From NCBI GenBank assembly GCA_021781625.1, contig JAJXWL010000115.1, forward strand, positions 1 to 6,553: DNA of 6,553 nucleotides, read 5' to 3'. Under the pieces are notes generated by a model. The model had not been told where the DNA came from. It was given only the letters and a program-made list of their open reading frames with translations, and made no database searches. The translations under genes were made by a program, and so were the position numbers. This stretch comes from a bacterium. GTDB taxonomy: Bacteria; Spirochaetota; Spirochaetia; JABEVK01. Below are positions 1-5,841 of this stretch, one piece after another (within the stretch, counting starts at the first letter, position 1; the number at the start of each line of letters is the position of its first letter).

Positions 1-2
1 CC

Positions 3-2153
3 TACTTACCCATCGCCCAGACCTTGGCGATGAAATTTAATAGCAGTTCCACCGAAGTGGATCTGCCCGCTCCGTATTCCACCACCGAATGGTACAACGG
101 CAGTGCTTGGTCGACGAGCAACCCGGACCCTGCGACGGCCCCAGTCATTTCCATGACCCCCAATGGCGGTTGGTTTGGCTCGGCGACTGCCCAAAGCGCC
201 ACGATCACTGTCGCCACAAGTTCCAAAGCTCCCGTGACCAGCGAGTCCTACACCATAGGTTCAGGCAGTCCTACGAGTTTTACGGGAAGCTCAGTAACTC
301 TTAGCGTTCCTCTCAGTTCAACTCCTGTCACCGTCAGTGTTTCGGCCACCAATAGTGTCGGGACTACCACCTACACCAGTCAGAATTTCCAAACAGGAAC
401 AGAACCGATTCCTACCTTCAGTTGGAATAATGCTTCGGTTTACTTTATTTTGACAGATCGTTTTAAAGCCAGTGACCCTAGCAAAGCCAATGCCTACGGA
501 CGTCCAAAAGTTGACGCCAATGGAAGCAATATTGGGACCTTCCACGGCGGAGATTTACAAGGGATAACCTCCGAGATCAATGCCAATTACTTTACAAATC
601 TCGGTGTTAACGTCTTATGGATCAGCGCTCCTTATGAACAAATCCATGGATTTGTCGGTGGAGGCAGTGCGGGAGATTTTGCACACTATGCTTATCATGG
701 CTATTACGCCCTAGATTACACAAACTTAGACGCTAACTTTGGGACTCCAGCCGATCTTCAAGCCCTCATTACAGCCGCTCATACAAAAGGCATCCGTGTC
801 ATTTTGGATGTCGTCATGAACCACCCCGGCTATAACACGATGCAAGATATGCTGGAAGAAAACTTTGGCGCCTGGCAAGGCAGTGCACCATCCCTATCTT
901 CGGCAGAAAGTTGGAAGCCTGGCTCAGGAGGCACCTGGTTTGATTATAATAACCTCATAGATTACAGCTCTTCTGCTGCGGCTTCGGGTTGGGCAAACTG
1001 GTGGGGACCCAATTGGGTCAGGGCTGGCATTTCTGGTTACACTCCGGGAGGAAGTTCTGACTACACGATAAATGTTGGTGGACTTCCTGACTTTATGACG
1101 GAAAACACAACACCGGTCCCTTTGCCGACTTTTTTGCAACACAAAGCCACGTTTGGCCAAGGCTACCTAACCCCCTACACGGTTACGGCCGGGGAAACAA
1201 AGCGTGTTCGCGATTGGATCACAGAATGGCTGGTGAAGTATGTTCATGATTACGGTTTGGATGGCTTCCGTTGTGACACTGCTAAGAACGTCGAGCCGGA
1301 TTCGTGGGGTTATATGAAAACACAAGCGGTCACAGCCTTGCAACAGTGGCGCGCCAACAACCCCACCGCTCCTGGTGCCAACTGGACTGATAGTTTTTGG
1401 ACGGTAGGGGAATACTGGGGACATGGACTTGGATATGACTCCAATATGAATGGTACAGGCCAGTTTAATGCCCTCATTAACTTTACTTTCTTTGGGAACC
1501 TCCCTACTTTAACAGCCTCTGCTAGTGCACTCTCAGGACTTCAGTCGATCTACTCGAGTTATGCCAGCCAAATTAATGGTCAAGTTTCTACACCCCAAGC
1601 CTCACCCTACCCGTGGAATGTTCTATCCTTTGGTGATGACCACGATGAAGGGGCTTTGTTTTACAACGGCGACCAAGAACGTCAAAAACGCATGGGAACA
1701 GCCCTGCTTTTCTTACCAGGTGATATTCAAATCTTCTATGGAGATGAGTATGGCCGCGTAGAAGGACCCACGGGTTCTGATCCTAGTCAAGGTTCTCGAT
1801 CGGATTTTGACTGGTCGGCTGAGGCTGCAGAAAATGGGGTGGCAAACTCCTGTTTGTCTCATTGGCAAATTCTGGGACAGTTCCGAAATAAACACATTGC
1901 CATCGGGGCCGGGGCTCATCAGCAAATTCCAGACGTAACCAATGGCTATGCCTTTACCAGGGTTTGGAATAGTGACAAGGTGGCCGTAGTCGTAGGTGCT
2001 AGTGGCAGCGTAACGGTAAATGTTTCTACGATCTTCCCTGATGGAACATTAGTGAGGAATTTTTACGATGGGACAACTGCTACGGTAGCTTCTGGTCATG
2101 TTACCTTTAATGCCGGAGTGAACGGTGTCATCCTCATCGAAAGTGCTAATTAG
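3..2153 (+). CDS. malS: MalS-like GH13 alpha-amylase, 5'-truncated by the window edge
   Basis: This is an alpha-amylase that hydrolyses alpha-1,4-glucans (starch, maltodextrin), probably outside the cytoplasm as E. coli MalS does. The frame is open to the left edge, so the true start and any signal peptide lie upstream. Numbering from the TTG at 24, residues 1-35 look like the end of a preceding module (WYNGSAW). Residues about 40-125 are Ser/Thr-rich and Ig-like, with a chitobiase-C-terminal flavour (YTIGSGSPTS). The catalytic barrel begins near 138 (VYFILTDRF). Conserved regions are: I, DVVMNH 262-267; II, GLDGFRCDTAKNV 411-423 with nucleophile Asp418; III, VGEYWGHG with acid/base Glu463; IV, GDDHD with Asp541 as transition-state stabiliser. 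The segments W-WG-NW 326-331, LPDFMTE 354-360 and IQIFYGDE 568-575 match the MalS subfamily. A beta domain C follows from about 640. Odd points are KN in place of KH in region II and Asp539 where Asn or Ser is usual. The family call is firm; the exact product pattern is unknown. Confidence 0.93.
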   Translation, partial: YLPIAQTLAMKFNSSSTEVDLPAPYSTTEWYNGSAWSTSNPDPATAPVISMTPNGGWFGSATAQSATITVATSSKAPVTSESYTIGSGSPTSFTGSSVTLSVPLSSTPVTVSVSATNSVGTTTYTSQNFQTGTEPIPTFSWNNASVYFILTDRFKASDPSKANAYGRPKVDANGSNIGTFHGGDLQGITSEINANYFTNLGVNVLWISAPYEQIHGFVGGGSAGDFAHYAYHGYYALDYTNLDANFGTPADLQALITAAHTKGIRVILDVVMNHPGYNTMQDMLEENFGAWQGSAPSLSSAESWKPGSGGTWFDYNNLIDYSSSAAASGWANWWGPNWVRAGISGYTPGGSSDYTINVGGLPDFMTENTTPVPLPTFLQHKATFGQGYLTPYTVTAGETKRVRDWITEWLVKYVHDYGLDGFRCDTAKNVEPDSWGYMKTQAVTALQQWRANNPTAPGANWTDSFWTVGEYWGHGLGYDSNMNGTGQFNALINFTFFGNLPTLTASASALSGLQSIYSSYASQINGQVSTPQASPYPWNVLSFGDDHDEGALFYNGDQERQKRMGTALLFLPGDIQIFYGDEYGRVEGPTGSDPSQGSRSDFDWSAEAAENGVANSCLSHWQILGQFRNKHIAIGAGAHQQIPDVTNGYAFTRVWNSDKVAVVVGASGSVTVNVSTIFPDGTLVRNFYDGTTATVASGHVTFNAGVNGVILIESAN

Positions 2154-2155
2154 CA
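2144..2155. repeat. 12-bp perfect palindrome over the malS stop codon
   Basis: TGCTAATTAGCA reads identically on both strands and contains the TAG stop of the amylase gene. The half-site TGCTAA/TTAGCA recurs at 2185-2190, 2227-2232 and 2242-2247. It may be an operator half-site or part of a 3'-end structure; no function is shown by the sequence. Confidence 0.5.
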
Positions 2156-2188
2156 AAACGACTTTGAAAAGGTACAACTTATCGTGCT

Positions 2189-2216
2189 AAAAAAACGGGG
2201 GCTTTGGGCCCCCGTT
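2189..2216. terminator. Bidirectional rho-independent terminator between convergent genes
   Basis: A 9-bp stem (2194-2202 with 2208-2216, mostly G-C) closes a TTTGG loop. Read on the minus strand it is followed by a run of seven T (complement of 2189-2195), a textbook terminator for the small minus-strand gene. Read on the plus strand the hairpin is followed only by a pyrimidine-rich tract (TTCTCTTCCCCCTT), so termination of the amylase transcript is plausible but weaker. Confidence 0.8.
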
Positions 2217-2226
2217 CTCTTCCCCC

Positions 2227-2247
2227 TTAGCATGAATCTCATGCTAA
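2227..2247. repeat. 9-bp perfect inverted repeat with 3-nt spacer
   Basis: TTAGCATGA (2227-2235) and TCATGCTAA (2239-2247) are exact reverse complements around ATC. The right arm covers the stop codon and last two codons of the minus-strand gene. It carries the same TTAGCA half-site as the palindrome at 2144-2155. It could be an operator-like site or a second hairpin just ahead of the terminator for the minus-strand transcript. Confidence 0.6.
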
Positions 2248-2430
2248 CGTATTGATGTTCTGCCCCATTAACGGGTCTTGCACCACCTGGGGAAGCGTGG
2301 CAGTGCTCATAAGGCGGGCCAAATCCTGACCATTTTGTCTTAGGTCACCCAAAGACTTTGCCAGAACGGCCGTTCCCACCTGGTTAACCAGGTTAGCCTG
2401 GGACAGCTGGGTAGAAAGGGAGGCTTCCAT
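2239..2430 (-). CDS. YjfB-family small protein (putative motility protein)
   Basis: This 63-residue protein matches the YjfB family in length and pattern. It has an N-terminal stretch rich in small residues, Ser and Gln (LSTQLSQANLVNQVGTAVL), then a second helix-like segment (LGDLRQNGQDLARLM). It ends with the family-type tail of Pro, Gly-Gln-Asn-Ile (DPLMGQNINTLA). It has no signal peptide, membrane span or cysteine. The family is annotated as putative motility protein because members are often found in flagellated bacteria; the biochemical role is unknown. The gene stands alone, convergent with the amylase gene and divergent from the OsmC gene, and ends at a strong terminator. No Shine-Dalgarno precedes the ATG. 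A CCGATA motif lies just upstream (complement of 2438-2445) and resembles the -10 element of flagellar sigma-28 promoters, but no TAAA -35 is at the right spacing. Confidence 0.75.
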   Translation of the reverse strand: MEASLSTQLSQANLVNQVGTAVLAKSLGDLRQNGQDLARLMSTATLPQVVQDPLMGQNINTLA

Positions 2431-2445
2431 ACTTTAAGTATCGGT

Positions 2446-2472
2446 TTGACCAATAAAAAAGTCCACTAGAAT
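2446..2472 (+). promoter_or_regulatory. Candidate sigma-70-type promoter for the OsmC operon
   Basis: TTGACC (2446-2451) and TAGAAT (2467-2472) resemble -35 and -10 boxes, but the spacer is only 15 nt, shorter than the usual 17. It sits in the 81-nt divergent gap and would give a leader of about 33 nt. It is the best match in the gap, not proven. Confidence 0.35.
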
Positions 2473-2493
2473 AGGCTTGCTCCCTGTGCTTTT

Positions 2494-2509
2494 CCCCATT
2501 AAACTGGGG
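2494..2509 (+). promoter_or_regulatory. Small hairpin next to the OsmC start codon
   Basis: CCCCA (2494-2498) can pair with TGGGG (2505-2509) around a 6-nt loop, ending two bases before the ATG at 2512. The GGGG is also the only purine-rich stretch that could serve as a ribosome binding site, so pairing could mask it. With a stem of only five pairs this is a weak element and may be chance. Confidence 0.3.
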
Positions 2510-2511
2510 CC

Positions 2512-2982
2512 ATGAGTGAACACATCTATCATGCAACTGTGACTTGGTCACGTCAGCCCCAAGAAATATTTACAGACAATAAGTTTTCACGAGCCCATCA
2601 GTGGCAGTTCGATGAGGGAACTATCGTTCCGGCTTCGGCTTCACCTTTTGTTTTACCGCCCCCTCTTTCCCGCTTAGACGCAGTTGACCCTGAAGAAGCC
2701 TTGATTGCCAGTTTAGCCAGTTGCCATATGTTGTTCTTTCTGTACCGGGTCGCACGAGCTGGCTTTGTCATTGAACACTACGAAGACTTGCCCGAAGCTG
2801 TCATGGGAAAAACGCCTGAAGGCAGTACTTTTATCGCCAAAATCACCCTTCAGCCCAAAGTCACCTGGTCAGGCAACCCACCAACCGAAGCTCAACTGAC
2901 CGAATGGCATGATAAAGCGCACCACGATTGTTATATCGCCAACACTCTGAAAAGCGAAATGCTTCTCAAACCCCGCCCGTGA
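2512..2982 (+). CDS. OsmC-family peroxiredoxin-like protein
   Basis: A 156-residue cytoplasmic protein of the OsmC/Ohr superfamily, whose members reduce organic or inorganic hydroperoxides using two cysteines. The expected pair is present: Cys71 in DPEEALIASLASCHMLFFL, at the start of the long central helix, and Cys140 in AHHDCYIANTLKSE. The N-terminal half carries the family's beta segments (HATVTWSR, HQWQFDEG, VPASASPFVLPPPLS). The length fits the family. The pattern VPASASP...DPEEALIASLASCHM is closer to uncharacterised OsmC-family proteins than to E. coli OsmC or Ohr themselves, so no gene symbol is given and substrate preference is open. The ATG was chosen because it starts the conserved N-terminal strand and follows the divergent promoter region. 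It is probably the first gene of a four-gene run; the downstream receptor gene begins within 9 nt of its stop. Confidence 0.88.
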   Translation: MSEHIYHATVTWSRQPQEIFTDNKFSRAHQWQFDEGTIVPASASPFVLPPPLSRLDAVDPEEALIASLASCHMLFFLYRVARAGFVIEHYEDLPEAVMGKTPEGSTFIAKITLQPKVTWSGNPPTEAQLTEWHDKAHHDCYIANTLKSEMLLKPRP

Positions 2983-2993
2983 GGCCTCCAGTG
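2981..2993 (+). promoter_or_regulatory. Ribosome binding site that sets the chemoreceptor start
   Basis: GAGG (2981-2984), partly inside the OsmC stop codon, lies 6 nt before GTG at 2991. This is the clearest Shine-Dalgarno match of any start in the window. It supports GTG 2991 over GTG 2979, which overlaps the OsmC stop, and over the far upstream TTG at 2928. Confidence 0.5.
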
Positions 2994-4352
2994 AAGACAA
3001 TCGGCCGCATTCAGCAATATTTCCGTTGGTCTGTCGGTTTTGGCTTAGCCATGGGTGTAGTGTTTCCCTGGTTTTCCTTACTTTTTGTCCAAGTTACCAA
3101 TCCGTGGGCTTTCCTGGGGTATCTCCTAGCTTGTTTAGCGGCTGGCTTTGCGGTAGGTATGCTTTCGTACCTCATCGGTAAGCGCATGCTTTTGACGCCC
3201 GTCACGACGGTCACGAACTTTGTCAATTCTAACATTGTCGAAAAACAAGATTATCGCGAGAACGTCAAGGTTTCTTCTCCGGACGAGTTGGGAGAACTGG
3301 CGGCCACCATAAACCGTCTTATCGAGCGGACCCGTTTGATTTTGTCGGACCTTCAGCAAATGGCCGAACACAACACAACGGTAGCTTCTGAATTTTTTCA
3401 TCGTTTTAGCGATACCTATTCCACAAGCCTGGATTTTTCCTCGAGTGCCAACAAACTGGCCCAAGATTCTCGCGCCCTCGAAGTTCAACTCGAACAAGCC
3501 CTAGGTTTTCTTCGAGATCTGAAGAAGTTTTCCGCTTCGGTATATAAAGATTTGGAAGCAGAATTAGACACAGCGCAAGGCGCCAAGTCAGGACTGGAAC
3601 AACTCTTTCAAACCATTAGCGGCTATTTTCATACAAGCCATGAACGCCTTAGCGACCTTGAAACCTACTTCAAATCTGTCGAGGACTTTCAAAGACAAAT
3701 TAAGAATTCTGCCCGCGAAATTGCTCGGGCTAATGAATCGAATTTGGCCATTGCCAAAAATGTTTTGACTATCCAGCGGATCTCGGCACGAACCAATATT
3801 CTGGCGATAAACTCTTCCATCGAAGCCGCTCATGCCGGAGAGTATGGAAAAGGTTTTGCCGTGGTAGCCGATGAAATTCGCCAACTCGCCGAATCTACTA
3901 ATGAAGCCGCCGCCGCCATCACTCGTATGTTGGGTGAAATCTCAAAAGACGTTGAAATTGCCCAAAATGCCGTGTCGCAAGCAGACACGGTAGCAACAGG
4001 TATGTTGGAAGGGCTAGAAGGTTTTAAAGAATACTTTCAGGATGTCGTCGAACACTCTACTGCGTTTAATAAAGAAGAAGCCCAACAAAATCACTTATGG
4101 CAGTCTTTACAAACGTCACTCAGTGAGGCCCAAAAAGGTTCAAAAGATTTTTTACAAAAATTTGTCTTGCTTGACGAAATTCTGGCAGAGATTCAGCACC
4201 TTTCCGCGTCTTCACGGTTTTCCTTAGAAGATTGGGAACAAAACTTTCAACGCCTTTCCACGCAATTTCAAGCCGCCAAAGAACTCACAGAACAGCAAGA
4301 ACTGGGCTTTGACGCTGTGCGTCACTTACTTGAGCAATTCAAAACAAAATGA
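2991..4352 (+). CDS. Methyl-accepting chemotaxis protein without periplasmic sensor domain
   Basis: A 453-residue inner-membrane chemoreceptor that would control CheA through CheW. Numbering from GTG 2991, two hydrophobic segments (about 13-33 and 40-62) are separated by only a few residues (QVTNPWA), so there is no extracellular ligand-binding domain. A HAMP linker follows at about 65-119 (Pro70, SPDELGELA 96-104). A long helical cytoplasmic domain then reaches the C-terminus. The diagnostic signalling hairpin is at 264-301 (ISARTNILAINSSIEAAHAG, then EYGKGFAVVADEIRQLAE). The arms before and after the hairpin are similar in length, about 145-150 residues each, as an antiparallel coiled coil requires. 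No C-terminal CheR-binding pentapeptide is seen; the protein ends QFKTK. Its stop overlaps the next start as ATGA, implying translational coupling. It may sense a membrane or cytoplasmic signal, possibly redox given its neighbour; that is inference. Confidence 0.9.
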   Translation: MKTIGRIQQYFRWSVGFGLAMGVVFPWFSLLFVQVTNPWAFLGYLLACLAAGFAVGMLSYLIGKRMLLTPVTTVTNFVNSNIVEKQDYRENVKVSSPDELGELAATINRLIERTRLILSDLQQMAEHNTTVASEFFHRFSDTYSTSLDFSSSANKLAQDSRALEVQLEQALGFLRDLKKFSASVYKDLEAELDTAQGAKSGLEQLFQTISGYFHTSHERLSDLETYFKSVEDFQRQIKNSAREIARANESNLAIAKNVLTIQRISARTNILAINSSIEAAHAGEYGKGFAVVADEIRQLAESTNEAAAAITRMLGEISKDVEIAQNAVSQADTVATGMLEGLEGFKEYFQDVVEHSTAFNKEEAQQNHLWQSLQTSLSEAQKGSKDFLQKFVLLDEILAEIQHLSASSRFSLEDWEQNFQRLSTQFQAAKELTEQQELGFDAVRHLLEQFKTK

Positions 4353-5116
4353 AAGCGATTTTATCCGATATGGACGGCGTCCTTTACCGTGGAAAAACTC
4401 TGCTTCCTGGCGCCGACACCTTTGTTCAACGTCTTCATCAGCACGGAATTCCTTTTTTGTTTTTAACCAACAATTCCGAACAAACCGCTGCGGACTTAGT
4501 GCTACGTTTAGCTGGGTTGGGTCTCGTTGGTCTTAAAGAAGAGAACTTTCTCACCTCAGCCATGGCCACGGCCCGGTTTTTAGCCTCACAGAAACCTCAA
4601 GCCAGTTGTTATGTCATTGGTGGCTCAGGCTTGGTGAATGAACTGAAAAAAGAAGGTTTAACCTTAACTGAGCGCGACCCTGACTATGTTGTAGTGGGCA
4701 AAACAGCCGAGTTTGATTATAAGATGCTACGGACAGCGGCCCGCCTTGTGGCACGAGGAGCCAAGTTTATCGGTACCAATCCCGATATCATTGACCCGAT
4801 CGAAGACGGGTTTGAGCCTGCCGCCGGCAGTTTACTAGCAGCCTTGACCGCCGCCACCGGAAAAAGACCTTATATCATCGGCAAGCCCAACGCCTTGATG
4901 ATGCTCATTGCCCGCAAAATCCTTGCTAGTCATGCCAGTGGGACAGTGATGATTGGGGATCGCATGGACACGGACATCGTTGCCGGTCTTGAAGCCGGAA
5001 TGACGACTTGCTTGGTACTTTCGGGTGTTTCAACTCGACATACTCTGGATGAGTTTCCTTACAAACCAGATCACATCTTTGAAACCATTGGGGATTTGGA
5101 CCCTTTAACCCTTTAG
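4349..5116 (+). CDS. nagD: NagD-like HAD-IIA phosphatase
   Basis: A 255-residue cytoplasmic phosphatase of the HAD superfamily, subfamily IIA, closely patterned on E. coli NagD, which dephosphorylates nucleoside monophosphates such as UMP. All four HAD motifs are visible: I, DMDGVLY with nucleophile Asp7 and acid/base Asp9; II, Thr40 in FLFLTNNSEQT; III, Lys179 in IIGKP; IV, IGDRMDTD with Asp204 and Asp209 for Mg2+. The C2-type cap lies between motifs II and III, including TSAMATARFL 69-78, YVVVGKT 113-119 and FIGTNPD 140-146. VLSGVST 223-229 is also typical of NagD. The ATG shares bases with the receptor stop (ATGA), and there is no independent Shine-Dalgarno, so translation is likely coupled. 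Relatives act on phosphoglycolate, 4-nitrophenyl phosphate or nucleotides, so the substrate is not settled; no nag genes are nearby. Confidence 0.87.
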   Translation: MKAILSDMDGVLYRGKTLLPGADTFVQRLHQHGIPFLFLTNNSEQTAADLVLRLAGLGLVGLKEENFLTSAMATARFLASQKPQASCYVIGGSGLVNELKKEGLTLTERDPDYVVVGKTAEFDYKMLRTAARLVARGAKFIGTNPDIIDPIEDGFEPAAGSLLAALTAATGKRPYIIGKPNALMMLIARKILASHASGTVMIGDRMDTDIVAGLEAGMTTCLVLSGVSTRHTLDEFPYKPDHIFETIGDLDPLTL

Positions 5117-5127
5117 TCACAGCCCCG

Positions 5128-5793
5128 ATGAACTCAGAAAACCCTTCAAGCCCCAATTTCACACTTCTCGAAGAAAGCGATACATGGCTGGTCGTGAATA
5201 AGCCCCCAGGTTTGGCTACCATTCCCGAACGGTTAACCCCCACGAACCCCTGTTTATGGAAGCTTTGCGAACGTCAGGTTGGTCCCTTGTGGGTGGTCCA
5301 TCGGCTCGATAAAGAGACCAGCGGCGTGGTGATTTTTGCGAAATCTGCCGGAATTCACCGCCAGCTTTGCTTAGCCTTTGAACAACGAGCCACACGAAAA
5401 ACCTACTGGGCCTGGGTTCATGGCACACTCACCGGCCAAGGTTTATGCGAGGCGCCTTTGCGGGAGTTTGGTTCAGGTCGCGTCGCCCCTGACCCCAAGG
5501 GCAAAGCCTCCCAAACAGCCTGGCGCAGTCTACGAACCGAACAAAATTATACCCTTGTCGAAGTTCAACCGCACACCGGCCGACGCCATCAAATTCGTGC
5601 GCATCTGACCGCGTTAGGCTTTCCCATCGTTGGAGATCCCTTATACGGCCCTGCCGAGCTTCGCCAGGGATGGACTCGAATGTACCTTCATGCCCTTGAG
5701 TTAGAAATTTTCCCTGAAGCCGGGGGGGCTTGGGGACCGTGGCACGCCGATCCCGAGACAAGCTTTTTTCCGACTCCGCTTAAACCCCTATAG
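5128..5793 (+). CDS. RluA-family pseudouridine synthase
   Basis: A 221-residue enzyme that would isomerise uridine to pseudouridine in rRNA or tRNA. The catalytic motif HRLDKETSG (58-66) contains the invariant Asp61. Other family blocks are VVNKPPGLATIP (22-33), RKTYWAWVHG (90-99), HTGRRHQIRAHL (149-160) and VGDPLYG (168-174). No N-terminal S4 RNA-binding domain is present, and the short length resembles RluA or TruC rather than RluC or RluD. The target site cannot be read from the sequence. The gene begins 11 nt after the phosphatase stop, with no good Shine-Dalgarno, so it is probably cotranscribed with it. A run of seven G at 5721-5727 lies inside the frame, which stays open. No terminator is visible before the following nrdB gene, so some read-through is possible. 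Confidence 0.9.
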   Translation: MNSENPSSPNFTLLEESDTWLVVNKPPGLATIPERLTPTNPCLWKLCERQVGPLWVVHRLDKETSGVVIFAKSAGIHRQLCLAFEQRATRKTYWAWVHGTLTGQGLCEAPLREFGSGRVAPDPKGKASQTAWRSLRTEQNYTLVEVQPHTGRRHQIRAHLTALGFPIVGDPLYGPAELRQGWTRMYLHALELEIFPEAGGAWGPWHADPETSFFPTPLKPL

Positions 5794-5805
5794 CTAGCGG
5801 CTGTC

Positions 5806-5834
5806 TTGTCATAAGGCCCTACTCCTAGTATTCT
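5806..5834 (+). promoter_or_regulatory. Candidate promoter for nrdB
   Basis: TTGTCA (5806-5811) and TATTCT (5829-5834) form a sigma-70-like pair with the ideal 17-nt spacer. Initiation 6-7 nt after the -10 box would fall at or next to the ATG at 5842, so the transcript would be leaderless or nearly so. No NrdR-box-like palindrome is seen in the 48-nt gap. Confidence 0.4.
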
Positions 5835-5841
5835 TTACCTT

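Noticed and set aside
24..32. TTG at 24 or ATG at 30 as the amylase start
   Set aside because: The frame is open to the left edge, there is no SD or promoter, no signal peptide follows, and the first residues look like the inside of a domain.
2928..2990. N-terminal extension of the chemoreceptor from TTG 2928
   Set aside because: It overlaps the conserved C-terminal end of the OsmC protein in another frame, encodes a polar Pro/Arg-rich stretch without family match, and GTG 2991 has a GAGG at good spacing.
3135..3497. 120-residue minus-strand reading frame
   Set aside because: It is a shadow of the receptor gene; the plus-strand protein has HAMP and signalling motifs and this one has none.
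4926..5243. 105-residue minus-strand reading frame
   Set aside because: It crosses the end of the phosphatase gene and the start of the synthase gene on the opposite strand, with no promoter, RBS or recognisable domain.
5721..5727. Run of seven G as a frameshift or phase-variation site
   Set aside because: The pseudouridine synthase frame stays open through it with a plausible C-terminus, and a single 7-mer is too short to argue for phase variation.
5429..5761. 110-residue minus-strand reading frame
   Set aside because: It is antisense to the pseudouridine synthase with its intact catalytic motifs and has an Arg-rich composition typical of a shadow frame.
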